Shown here piece by piece: positions 1 to 7,917 of a stretch of 64,000 nt of DNA (the first letter of the stretch is position 1; each line of letters begins with the position of its first letter). Under the pieces are notes generated by a model. The model was given only the letters and a program-made list of their open reading frames with translations. It did not search any database and was not told where the DNA came from. The DNA comes from Phycisphaerales bacterium. GTDB lineage: Bacteria; Planctomycetota; Phycisphaerae; Phycisphaerales; UBA1924. The position numbers were made by a program, and so were the translations under genes. The stretch is from assembly GCA_020847535.1 (NCBI GenBank), contig JADLBU010000094.1:1-64000 (forward strand), read 5' to 3'.

Positions 1-285
1 CCCCGCGTGCCGCGTCAGCCGCTTGAGGAACCGGATCATCACCGGCGCCGTGAACCGCTCGGTGAACACCATGAACGCCGGCGTGCCGCGGTTGGTCACC
101 GTCGAGATCATGTTGCAGGAGAAGCGCTTCCCGGTGCCCGGGATCACCGGCGTGCGTCCCTTCGCACGAGGGCCGCGGCCTGGTGCGGTTCCAGCAGCCG
201 CGCTCCTTCCTTGGGCCCGCGCTTGCGTGCCCGCAGGGCGCGCGCGCCGGACTCCTCGACGGTGTTCATCCAGTTGGCTTTGACG
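1..285 (-). mobile_element. IS630-family transposase remnant, internally deleted, runs off window
   Basis: Two transposase pieces read on the minus strand in different frames. Positions about 183 down to 1 give a run containing GRTPVIPGTGKRFSCNM and STVTNRGTPAFMVF, the strand just after the first catalytic Asp region of the IS630 DDE domain. Positions about 280 to 190 give ALRARKRGPKEGARLL, which resembles the linker after the N-terminal helix-turn-helix of the same family. The middle of the gene, including the first catalytic Asp, is missing or scrambled between them, so this copy cannot encode a working enzyme. It continues beyond position 1. Family membership is by recalled motifs, not a search. 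Confidence 0.6.
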
Positions 286-392
286 GCGACTTCAACGGCA
301 TCAACGGCCTTCAACTCGTCCCCATCCCCGCGCCCTCCGCCGCGATCCCCTTGCTCGCGTTGCCACTCATGCTCACCCGCCGCCGGCGATGA
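270..392 (+). pseudogene. C-terminal fragment of a PEP-CTERM-like exported protein
   Basis: The last roughly 40 codons end in LQLVPIPAPSAAIPLLALPL followed by MLTRRRR and a stop. This is the same plan as four intact proteins elsewhere in the window: a P-x-P motif, a hydrophobic helix and an arginine-rich end, the exosortase or PEP-CTERM type of sorting tail. No signal peptide or body is present upstream; instead the DNA turns into IS630 sequence on the opposite strand at about 260-300. I read it as the 3' stump of a gene interrupted or deleted by the element. It overlaps the edge of the transposase match, so the exact junction is uncertain. Confidence 0.45.
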
Positions 393-425
393 TGCGCTGC
401 TCAACCGTCTTGCGGCGCACGAACT

Positions 426-1490
426 TTACCGCATCACCTTCTCCATCTGCCGCTTCTCCTCGGCCGATGTCCCCTCCACCGGCACGTTCGCCAGCAGCCC
501 CTCGACGATCGCATCGCTCGTCACCTGGTCCGCCTCGGCGTTGAAGTTCAGCAGCATGCGGTGACGAAGCACCGGCTTGGCGATCGCCCGCACGTGCTCG
601 GGCGTCACATGGGTCGCCCCCACCAGCACCGCCTTGGCCTTGGCCGCCTGGATCAGGTATTCGCTCGCCCGCGGCCCCGCACCCCACGCGACGTATTCCT
701 GCACGAGCTTGGGCCGCGCGAGTCCGCCATCCATTGGCTCCTTCACCCGGGTCGACCGTACCAGCCGCAGCGCGTATTTGATCACGTGGTCGGCGACCGG
801 CGTCTTGCGCACGACCTCTTGCACCTTGGCGATCCCCATGGCATCAATCACTGGTGAGACATGCGCGTGCGACTTCTCGGAGGTTCTGCGCACGATTTCG
901 ATCTCTTCATTCTCCGTCGGGTACGAGATGTGGATCTGGAACATGAACCGGTCGAGCTGCGCTTCGGGAAGCGGATACGTCCCTTCCTGCTCGATCGGGT
1001 TCTGGGTCGCCAGCACGAAGAACGGCTCGGGGAGCAGGTGTCGCGTCCCCCCCACCGTTACCTGGTGCTCCTGCATTGCCTCAAGAAGCGCTGCCTGCGT
1101 CTTGGGCGGTGTGCGGTTGATCTCATCGGCGAGGATGACGTTGGCGAACACGGGTCCGCGGACAAACTTGAGCTGGCGCTGGCCGCTCGACTTGTCCTCT
1201 TGGATCACCTCGGTGCCCGTGATGTCGCTGGGCATCAGGTCGGGCGTGAACTGGATGCGCGAGAAATCCAGCGAGAGTGTCCGTGAGATCGTCGAGATCA
1301 GGAGCGTCTTGGCGAGCCCCGGCACCCCCACCACCACCGCGTGCCCGCGGCTGAAGATCGCCATCAGCATCTCATCGACGACCTCATCCTGCCCAACGAT
1401 CACCTTGCTGATCTGCTCCCGCAGCCTCGCGTACGCGCCGCGAACCGAGTCGGCCGAATCGATGCTCGCCAGCGGTGTGGTCGTCGTCAA
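426..1490 (-). CDS. moxR: MoxR-family AAA+ ATPase
   Basis: About 354 residues. The AAA+ core shows Walker A GVPGLAKT, Walker B VILADEINRT and the sensor stretch ATQNPIEQEGTYPLPEAQLDRF, followed by the lid domain. MoxR ATPases act as chaperones that help activate or insert metal- or VWA-domain partner proteins. I favour the TTG start at 1490 because a GGAG sits eight bases before it; a GTG at 1514 would add eight residues. MoxR genes usually precede a DUF58 gene in an operon, but here the DNA just downstream (lower coordinates) is an IS630 remnant and an oppositely oriented gene stump, so the partner is absent or displaced. Confidence 0.9.
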   Translation of the reverse strand: MTTTTPLASIDSADSVRGAYARLREQISKVIVGQDEVVDEMLMAIFSRGHAVVVGVPGLAKTLLISTISRTLSLDFSRIQFTPDLMPSDITGTEVIQEDKSSGQRQLKFVRGPVFANVILADEINRTPPKTQAALLEAMQEHQVTVGGTRHLLPEPFFVLATQNPIEQEGTYPLPEAQLDRFMFQIHISYPTENEEIEIVRRTSEKSHAHVSPVIDAMGIAKVQEVVRKTPVADHVIKYALRLVRSTRVKEPMDGGLARPKLVQEYVAWGAGPRASEYLIQAAKAKAVLVGATHVTPEHVRAIAKPVLRHRMLLNFNAEADQVTSDAIVEGLLANVPVEGTSAEEKRQMEKVMR

Positions 1491-1597
1491 CGGATGTACT
1501 CCATGTCGAGGCACGGGCGCCCACGCTCATCATCGGCCCGGTGCCGAGCGATGATAAGTCCGAAAACCCACTTCAGCGCCGGCCGAATCCCGACCGC

Positions 1598-2539
1598 TCA
1601 GACCTGAAACCCGATTCTGGCGAGCAGACCCTCGAAGTGCTCGTTGGTGTAGAACTCGATGATCACGCGGCCGGTGCTGCCGCGACCATCCTCGCGGATC
1701 GATACCCGAGTGCCGAGGTACTCCCCGACGCGCCGCTCCAGATCCAGCCGGATCGCCGCCGATCCCTGATCACCCGCAACCGCGGTCGGCGCTGCGGCAG
1801 CCGCCTTCGGCCCGCGATGCACCTGAGAGATCGCCGCAGCCGCCCGCTCGGTACGCCGAACCGACCACTCCCCCGCCGCCGCATCCCGTGCCAGTGCAAT
1901 CCGACCCGGCCCCGATGGCACAGCCAAGAGCGCTCGGCCATGACCAAACGAAATACGATCATTGCGAACGAGGTCCTGAACTTCGGGTTCAAGCTCAATC
2001 AGGCGGATGAAATTGGCGACACTGGATCGATCGAGTCCGACGCGATCCGCGATCTGAGCGGTGCTGAGGCCAAACTCCTTTCCCAGACGGGCAAAGGCGT
2101 GGGCCCGCTCCATCGCGTTGAGGTCCTCACGCTGCAGATTCTCGACCAGCGCCCATTCGGCCGACTCCTGCTCCGTAACCTCGCGTACCACGACCGGTAT
2201 GGCGGAGAGCCCCGCCTTTTGAGCCGCTCTCCAGCGTCGCTCCCCGGCGACGATCTCGTACTTTCCTCCCCTTGAAGCGGACAATCGAGCCACGATGGGC
2301 TGAAGAATGCCATGCTGGCGTATAGAAGCTGCCAGCTCATCCAGCGATGGATCGTCAAAGTGGGTGCGTGGCTGATGGCGGTTGGGGGCAAGATCCCCGA
2401 GAGGAACGCTTCGAACCTCGTCTCCCCGTGAGACCGAAGTTGGGGACGCCACAGGAGGTGCCGACGGGATCGCCACCGGGCCACCGAGCATTCCAGACAA
2501 ACCCTTTCCGAGCCGACGACGCGGTACTTGATCACTCAT
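1598..2539 (-). CDS. parB: Chromosome-partitioning protein ParB
   Basis: 313 residues. The N-terminal ParB/Spo0J nuclease-like domain carries the CTP-binding motif GERRWRAA and the NLQREDLNAMERA segment. A helix-turn-helix follows (STAQIADRVGLDRSSVANFI) and then a C-terminal dimerisation region (VIIEFYTNEHFEGLLARIGF). ParB loads onto parS, spreads as a CTP-dependent clamp and works with ParA to segregate new origins. A perfect 16-base parS palindrome lies 30 bases before the start codon, so the gene probably sits in its own partition complex. No parA is visible in the window. The upstream ABC gene lies on the same strand 58 bases away. Confidence 0.96.
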   Translation of the reverse strand: MSDQVPRRRLGKGLSGMLGGPVAIPSAPPVASPTSVSRGDEVRSVPLGDLAPNRHQPRTHFDDPSLDELAASIRQHGILQPIVARLSASRGGKYEIVAGERRWRAAQKAGLSAIPVVVREVTEQESAEWALVENLQREDLNAMERAHAFARLGKEFGLSTAQIADRVGLDRSSVANFIRLIELEPEVQDLVRNDRISFGHGRALLAVPSGPGRIALARDAAAGEWSVRRTERAAAAISQVHRGPKAAAAAPTAVAGDQGSAAIRLDLERRVGEYLGTRVSIREDGRGSTGRVIIEFYTNEHFEGLLARIGFQV

Positions 2540-2569
2540 GGATTTGTTTGTAGCACATCTGGGTGGTGT

Positions 2570-2585
2570 TGTTCCACGTGGAACA
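2570..2585. promoter_or_regulatory. parS: parS centromere-like site
   Basis: TGTTCCACGTGGAACA is a perfect 16-base palindrome. It matches the widely conserved bacterial parS consensus with a single symmetrical substitution (C/G instead of T/A). It sits in the 58-base gap between the ABC gene and parB, within ParB reach of the parB promoter. I saw no second full copy in the window. Confidence 0.9.
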
Positions 2586-2597
2586 GGTTTTCCACTA

Positions 2598-3668
2598 TCA
2601 AACCGAGGGAAGACACATCACATCGGAGGGATCCACCGAGAGACCACAGGAATCGCCCTCTCGAAATGGGGTACGAGATCCGGCGGCGATCCTGAGCGCA
2701 TCGCTGCCGGCACGCACTCGCAACTGTGTCGACTCGCCTAGGAACAAGGCGCTCTCGACTCGGCCGGTGATTGTGGATCCAGAGGTAGGCACCGCTTGAA
2801 GCCGCTCTGGCCGGATTCCCAACACGACCGTACCACCAGGCCGGCTCTTCAACGCACTGGGATGGCATGATTGAACCTCACCGAAGGATGTGCGAAAGAG
2901 CGCTTCACCCGCCGCAACTGACACGTTTATCGCCGGGAGTAGGTTCACCTCGCCCAGAAAGCCCGCAACAAATGTGTCGGTGGGGGAGTTGTAGAGTTCG
3001 TGCGGAGTACCGACCTGGCATATCCGACCGCCGCGAAGGACCGCGATCCTGTCCGCGATTGCCAGAGCTTCCTTCTGATCGTGGGTCACGTACAGCGCTG
3101 TCGTCTGAGAGTCCTTGCAGATGCGTCGAATCTCGCTTCTCAGGTCGGCCCTGAGCTTGGCATCGAGGTTGGAGAGGGGCTCATCCAAAAGCAGTACCCG
3201 GGGCTGAACCACCAGGGCGCGGGCGAGGGCAATTCTCTGCTGCTGACCACCCGAAAGTTCATTGGGGCGCCGGTCTGCGTATTCGCTCATCTGCACGACG
3301 TCGAGCGCTTTCTTGACGGCGCTGTCGATACCGCCAGCAGTTCGCCGAACCCGCAGCCCGAAAGCGACATTCTCGCGCACATTCATGTGGGGCCAGAGCG
3401 CGTAAGACTGAAACACCATGCCCACATGCCTCTGGTTGGGGGGCATAAATGTCACGTCGGATTCGTCGAATAATATTCGGCCTTTAGTAGGTTCAATGAA
3501 GCCGGCGATCATCCGCAGCAAGGTCGTCTTGCCGCAGCCTGATGGGCCGAGCAGAAAGAAGATCTCGCCTGGCTCAACCACAAGGTCCACTTGTTCGACG
3601 GCTACGGTTCGCCGGCGATCGCGGCGGAACTCCTTGTGCAGGCGTTGGATGGTTATTTGGGTCGCCAT
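2598..3668 (-). CDS. ABC transporter ATP-binding protein with C-terminal TOBE domain
   Basis: 356 residues from the ATG at 3668 (MATQITIQRL). Walker A GPSGCGKTT, Q-loop VFQSYALWPHMNV, signature LSGGQQQRIALARAL, Walker B VLLLDEPLSNLDAKLR and H-loop YVTHDQKEAL are all intact. The last 110 residues form a TOBE-type regulatory domain. This is the architecture of the importer ATPases PotA, FbpC and UgpC (polyamine, ferric iron, sugar). No permease or binding protein lies next to it, so the substrate cannot be named. An upstream extension to 3854 is open but low-complexity and is ignored. It is divergent from the DciA-like gene, with 49 bases between them. Confidence 0.9.
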   Translation of the reverse strand: MATQITIQRLHKEFRRDRRRTVAVEQVDLVVEPGEIFFLLGPSGCGKTTLLRMIAGFIEPTKGRILFDESDVTFMPPNQRHVGMVFQSYALWPHMNVRENVAFGLRVRRTAGGIDSAVKKALDVVQMSEYADRRPNELSGGQQQRIALARALVVQPRVLLLDEPLSNLDAKLRADLRSEIRRICKDSQTTALYVTHDQKEALAIADRIAVLRGGRICQVGTPHELYNSPTDTFVAGFLGEVNLLPAINVSVAAGEALFRTSFGEVQSCHPSALKSRPGGTVVLGIRPERLQAVPTSGSTITGRVESALFLGESTQLRVRAGSDALRIAAGSRTPFREGDSCGLSVDPSDVMCLPSV

Positions 3669-3717
3669 CGGACGGCGAATGTAGCGAGCAACGCCTTCAG
3701 CCGCGAGCGGATCATCC

Positions 3718-4080
3718 ATGAGCGAGATGCGAAGATCACCGGGTTCGCTGCGGCTGTTGGGCAAGGAGCTCGATCGGCTTCGAAGGTTTCGCGTTCGGCA
3801 GCCGCGAGCACAAGCGGTAGGGGATCTGGCCGCGGCAGTGATTGCGCCTCTCAAGACAAGCCCTCGCGGAGATGCAGCTGTGCGCGCAGCACTGGCAGCT
3901 TCACTATCCAGGGGGCTTGCCGACCAGGTCGTTTTCCTTCGAATTCGGGCCGGTACGCTTGAGTTGCGCGCGGTTCACCCGACCGCACGGTTTGCAGCCG
4001 ACAGAGCCCTTCGTCCCGGTGAAGAACTTGTTGCTGCCCTGCGGAGCGCCGGTGCTGCGCGGATTCGTTGGGTTTCGTGA
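3718..4080 (+). CDS. DUF721 / DciA-like protein
   Basis: 120 residues. The C-terminal half, with LADQVVFLRIRAGTLELRAV and TARFAADRALR, fits the DUF721 fold, where a small beta domain is followed by helices and the protein ends in a basic strand (RIRWVS). DciA proteins help load the DnaB replicative helicase in bacteria that lack DnaC. The location near parB and in the same window as dnaA fits a replication role. The N-terminus is basic and arginine-rich. Assignment is from pattern only; the family is divergent and short, so function is moderately secure at best. Confidence 0.6.
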   Translation: MSEMRRSPGSLRLLGKELDRLRRFRVRQPRAQAVGDLAAAVIAPLKTSPRGDAAVRAALAASLSRGLADQVVFLRIRAGTLELRAVHPTARFAADRALRPGEELVAALRSAGAARIRWVS

Positions 4081-4384
4081 TTGGGCAATCAGATCCAGGC
4101 GGCGCCTGTCACCTGTTGTCGCCAGCCATGCGGAACCTCAAGCGATGCGCGGGTCCGAGCCGTGCGCTGCGGCCGGGATGGCCTGGCAGTTGAAGCATCC
4201 GCGCCTTAGAATTTGTTCAATCAACAGACTATGCACAGGTGACGCGGTGCGGCAAGTCCTTGTCTGACAGTGCTTTACGTATCGCTGTAATGCGTGGCCC
4301 CACAAACGGGTGCCCCCACTACGAGTAATACTGCTTTGAAGCTCTTTACTCTTGAATAGGAGAGCCGCCAATCTCGCACCCCGA
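4081..4384. other. Intergenic region, no gene recognised
   Basis: About 300 bases between the convergent DciA-like gene and mutM. Open frames crossing it have no start signal or recognisable motif. No terminator with a clear T-tract and no tRNA-like cloverleaf was seen. Confidence 0.5.
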
Positions 4385-5221
4385 TTATTCCTGACATCTA
4401 GAGCAGTAGACGGTCGTCCGCTGGGCGACCATCGTTGAGCGGAGCGGTGTGTTGCACGCCAGGCAAGGCAACCCAGCGCGGCCGTAGACCCGGTGCCTGG
4501 GCTGGAAGGATCCGCTGCGTCCCCGGGTGCCTCGGTAGTCGCGGATGGATGAACCGCCATGGCGGATCGCCTCCCTCAAGACAACTCGGATGTGCAGCGC
4601 CAAGTCGCGTATCTCGTCTGTAGTCAGCGTGCGGCATCGGCGCTGCGGCCGCAAGTGGGCTCGGTGCAGTGCTTCATCGGCGTAGATGTTGCCCACGCCT
4701 GCGAGCAGTTTCTGGTCGAGGAGCGCTGCCTTGATGTGCTTGGCGCGTCCGTTCAGCGCCGCGGCGAGGTGCGTGGCCGTGATGGTGAGGGCATCGGGTC
4801 CGAGCGTCGACCACATCGCGCGGAGGTCAGCCTGGGTGGCGAACGGTCGCAGGCTTCCGAACCGACGCGGATCTCGGAACATCAGCCAGCGGCGATCCTC
4901 TCCGTTCTCCAGCACCCACATCACATGGGTGTGCCTGTCGTGCTGTGTCGGAGGCGTATCGACGATCATCAATGCACCGGTCATGCCCAGATGCACGCGG
5001 AGCGCTGCTCCGGATGCCCCGAGGATCGCCAACTGCTTGCCGTGGCGCAATGTGCCTGTGATCGTGTTCACCGCAAGTAGTGCTTTCCGGAGTACGTGCG
5101 GAGAGCGGTTCGTGGTCTCGATGATATCAGCGCGATGCACAAGCACCTTGGCGACCGTCCATCCGATGATGGTCCCCTCGATCTCCCTGCGAACGGATTC
5201 GACTTCGGGGAGTTCAGGCAC
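4385..5221 (-). CDS. mutM: Formamidopyrimidine-DNA glycosylase (Fpg/MutM)
   Basis: 278 residues. The enzyme removes 8-oxoguanine and ring-opened purines and nicks the backbone, using the N-terminal proline as nucleophile. Choosing the GTG at 5221 gives MPELPEVESV, placing that proline at position 2 as catalysis requires; the ATG at 5230 would bury it behind three residues. Also visible are the conserved helix GVGNIYADEALHRA, the IRHGGSSIRDY stretch and the C-terminal zinc finger CLACNTPL...TVYCSRCQ. The GTG start overlaps the end of tadA by eight bases, which suggests translational coupling in a tatC-tadA-mutM operon. Confidence 0.95.
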   Translation of the reverse strand: MPELPEVESVRREIEGTIIGWTVAKVLVHRADIIETTNRSPHVLRKALLAVNTITGTLRHGKQLAILGASGAALRVHLGMTGALMIVDTPPTQHDRHTHVMWVLENGEDRRWLMFRDPRRFGSLRPFATQADLRAMWSTLGPDALTITATHLAAALNGRAKHIKAALLDQKLLAGVGNIYADEALHRAHLRPQRRCRTLTTDEIRDLALHIRVVLREAIRHGGSSIRDYRGTRGRSGSFQPRHRVYGRAGLPCLACNTPLRSTMVAQRTTVYCSRCQE

Positions 5222-5801
5222 GCTCGGCATCCTTGCGGTGCTTTTCTCGGAGTTCGCGGAAGAACTTCGTCAACCGTGCGCTGCACTCCTCCGCGCACAC
5301 GCCGGGGATCACTGTGGGGCGGTGATTGAGCCGCGGATCGGAGAGCATTCTGTAGAGCGTGTGGACCGCGCCGGCCTTGGGATCGGCAGCGCCGTAGATG
5401 ACCCGCCCGATGCGTGAGTTGACGATGAGCCCCGCGCACATGGGGCAGGGCTCGAGCGTGACGGCGAGCGTGCAGTCGCTAAGGCGCCAGTCGCCGCGCT
5501 GCGCAGCGGCCGCCAGGATCGCCGTGAACTCGGCATGGGCCGATGGGTCACGCAGCACTTCGCGCTCGTTGTAGCCTTCCCCGAGGATGCGGCCGGCATC
5601 GGGAGCGGTGGGGGAGGAGTAGACAACCGCACCGATCGGGGCCTCGCCCTTGTTCGCGGCGATATCCGCCAGCTCGAGAGCCCTCATCATCATCGCGGAA
5701 TCAAGCTCTGTGATGCCGGCGGATGTAGGGAGAATCGATCTCCGCAGCCTTCCCTTGCGGGCGAGGGCGAGCCAGAAGGCCTTGCCGCGCGGGCGGGCCA
5801 T
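5214..5801 (-). CDS. tadA: tRNA-specific adenosine deaminase TadA
   Basis: 195 residues. The zinc-dependent deaminase motif is complete: HAEF with the catalytic Glu, then LEPCPMCAGLI with the two zinc-binding cysteines. TadA converts wobble adenosine 34 of tRNA-Arg(ACG) to inosine. The core resembles the standard 150-residue enzyme; about 35 basic residues precede it (MARPRGKAFWLALARKGRL), and an internal MMMRALELA is an alternative start. The ATG at 5801 lies two bases after the tatC stop, which supports the long form and an operon with tatC upstream and mutM overlapping downstream. Confidence 0.92.
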   Translation of the reverse strand: MARPRGKAFWLALARKGRLRRSILPTSAGITELDSAMMMRALELADIAANKGEAPIGAVVYSSPTAPDAGRILGEGYNEREVLRDPSAHAEFTAILAAAAQRGDWRLSDCTLAVTLEPCPMCAGLIVNSRIGRVIYGAADPKAGAVHTLYRMLSDPRLNHRPTVIPGVCAEECSARLTKFFRELREKHRKDAERA

Positions 5802-5803
5802 CT

Positions 5804-6889
5804 CTAGTGCTCTCCGTTGCGGGACTGGATCTCGGCGGGCGGCGGGAGGGCAGCTCTTCCGCGCGGCGGATCTTCGGACATGTCATCATCCGGCGAGTCA
5901 TCATCGTCGCGCGGCTTGGCCTTGGCAAGGAACCCGCGTGCGACCCGGTGCGCGGGGAGGATTCGCAACAGGATTCCACCCAGCTCGTAGAGCAGGTACA
6001 TGGGGATGACGACCATCACGAACGAGATGACATCCCCGGGTGTGAGGAGCGCACCCAGGACCAACGATGCGAGCACCGCGTGCCTGCGGAACTTGGCGAG
6101 GAACTTGGTGTCGATGATGCCGACCCAACCGAGCATGAGAACGACGACGGGTGTCTGGAAGGCCGCGGCGAAGCTCAGGGCCATGGCGACCAGCGTGCCG
6201 AGGTACTCGGCGACCCTGTAGCTTGGCGAGATCGCCGCGCTGGGGCCCAGGTCGGTGCCGTATGCCACGACCGACCTTCCATCTGCTGAAGGGACGCCGA
6301 AATAGAGGCGCTGGTCGAGCTTGTTGATCCACATTGATCCCAGAGGCGGGTTCTCCGGGTTCGTATCGAGGATGGGTATCGTGGGAAGAACAATGCCCTG
6401 CGGCAATGGGGCGGTTGGCTGCTTGTTCAGATCGCCCATCACGCTCCAGTTGATCATGAACGCGAGGATGATCGGCAGGACCAGGAAGTAGAAGAACGCG
6501 ATTCCGATGGTGGTCAAGAGCGCGCTGAGCGGCAGCAGGATGTACACGAAGCGTCGCTCGTAATCGTGCAAGCCCGGGGCGATGAACTTCCACACCTGCC
6601 AAAGGATCCATGGGCTGCCGAGGATGATGGTGGCGATCAACGCCATCTGCATGGAGGCGTTGAAGGTCTCGAAGACTCCGGTGGACACGAGGCCTGTGGA
6701 CAGATGTGCATCGTGCAGCGCCTCGCGCACCGGCGCGATGATGAGCTGCACCAGGTTGCGGCTGTAATAGAGCGCGATGAAGAAGATCGGGAACACCCCC
6801 CCGATCGCCCAGAAGACCGATCGCCGCAGCTCCTCGAGGTGGTCCCCGAAGCTCATTGTGTGTTCGCTGGGATTGCTGGTTCTGCGCAT
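5804..6889 (-). CDS. tatC: Sec-independent protein translocase TatC, with periplasmic insertion
   Basis: 361 residues; typical TatC is about 250. The N-terminus has the conserved SFGDHLEELRRSVFW motif that binds twin-arginine signals, then six predicted membrane helices. FETFNASMQMALIATIILGSP and LSFAAAFQTPVVVLMLGW fit the family. About 65-80 extra residues, rich in Pro and Asn, lie between helices 3 and 4 in the second periplasmic loop (about residues 152-225), and the cytosolic C-terminus is a long acidic, proline-rich tail. TatC is the receptor of the Tat pathway that exports folded proteins; a Tat-type phosphoesterase occurs at 17.4 kb. No tatA or tatB is adjacent. Confidence 0.93.
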   Translation of the reverse strand: MRRTSNPSEHTMSFGDHLEELRRSVFWAIGGVFPIFFIALYYSRNLVQLIIAPVREALHDAHLSTGLVSTGVFETFNASMQMALIATIILGSPWILWQVWKFIAPGLHDYERRFVYILLPLSALLTTIGIAFFYFLVLPIILAFMINWSVMGDLNKQPTAPLPQGIVLPTIPILDTNPENPPLGSMWINKLDQRLYFGVPSADGRSVVAYGTDLGPSAAISPSYRVAEYLGTLVAMALSFAAAFQTPVVVLMLGWVGIIDTKFLAKFRRHAVLASLVLGALLTPGDVISFVMVVIPMYLLYELGGILLRILPAHRVARGFLAKAKPRDDDDSPDDDMSEDPPRGRAALPPPAEIQSRNGEH

Positions 6890-7015
6890 GAGCGGGTCGA
6901 TTCTTATGCGGGCGGGAACGATCTCTCATCCTTGAGCGTCCGAATTGCCGTTGGATGATGATGAACGAGCCGGTTTCTCGCGTTCGTATTCTAAACGGGT
7001 CGCGGGGAAGTCACC

Positions 7016-7789
7016 TTGAATTTCCACGGACCCAATCCCGAAGTACGAGAGTGGCGACGGGTCGGGCTTCGGGGCGCATCTTGCGAGTGGCCCGCAACAT
7101 TTGGGGATATCGGCTTGCGCGAGCACCAGAGGCACATCGGTCTGTCTGCCACCGGTGATGGGGCATCGGTCATCGCCGCCATGCGCGGGGAGCGGGATGC
7201 CCTGCGCGAGCTCTGGCACGAACATCGGCGGTGGGTTGCCGCGATCCTCCTGGCACACAAGCCGCGCTGGATGGACCTTGAGGATCTGCTGCAGGATGTT
7301 GCGGTCACGTTCGTGCGTAAGGTGGGTGAGTTGCGGGATGCCTCGGCGATCAAGCCTTGGCTGCGAACGGTGGCGATCAACGCTGCGCGGGCTGCGGCTC
7401 GCGAGGGCAATCGCCGGGAGCCCGGCAGGGCGACCAGCCTGCAATTGACGACAGCCGACGGCTCTGCGGTGCATCAGCCGGTGGCGCGGATCGGGGTCGC
7501 GGTCGATGCCGATGGTCGCGAGGAGGCGGGTCGGCTGATGGACCTGGCGATGCAGCTCCCGGAGGGATATCGGGAGCCGCTGCTGCTCAAGTGCCTCCAG
7601 GATCTGAGTTATCGGCAGATCGGCGAGATCATCGGGCTGCCCGAAACGACCGTCGAGACGCGGATCGCCCGTGGCCGGCGGATGCTGCGGGAGCTGGCGG
7701 TGGGCAAGAAGCCCATGGAAATGGGTGAAACCCCTGGGACGCCGGGGAGCGGGGTCGGGGGGAAGAAACTGCCGGCGATCCTGCTGTAG
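7016..7789 (+). CDS. ECF-type RNA polymerase sigma-70 factor
   Basis: Up to 257 residues. Region 2 is seen in ELWHEHRRWVAAILL and LEDLLQDVAVTFVRKV; region 4 is seen in LPEGYREPLLLKCLQDLSYRQIGEIIGLPETTVETRIARGRRML, a classical sigma-4 helix-turn-helix. The first 50 or so residues look non-conserved, so the true start may be the TTG at 7115 or the ATG at 7181. A glycine-rich tail of about 25 residues follows region 4. The next gene looks like its anti-sigma factor, and the third is an exported PDZ protein. Together they form a likely envelope-responsive regulatory unit. The start is uncertain; the family is secure. Confidence 0.88.
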   Translation: MNFHGPNPEVREWRRVGLRGASCEWPATFGDIGLREHQRHIGLSATGDGASVIAAMRGERDALRELWHEHRRWVAAILLAHKPRWMDLEDLLQDVAVTFVRKVGELRDASAIKPWLRTVAINAARAAAREGNRREPGRATSLQLTTADGSAVHQPVARIGVAVDADGREEAGRLMDLAMQLPEGYREPLLLKCLQDLSYRQIGEIIGLPETTVETRIARGRRMLRELAVGKKPMEMGETPGTPGSGVGGKKLPAILL

Positions 7790-7917
7790 GGTGATCTGTG
7801 TGGGTTGGATCGGCTTGCTCACCTGGGAGGGCGCCGGGGCCGGAGAGATGAGACGGGAACGCGCAGGAAGCGCATCCAAATGGGTGTGCCTGCGAGTCCC
7901 TCGGAAGGGTTGTGTTG

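Noticed and set aside
6926-7879. 317-codon minus-strand frame opposite the sigma factor
   Set aside because: The plus-strand frame has sigma regions 2 and 4; the antisense one is Pro/Arg/His-rich without motifs.
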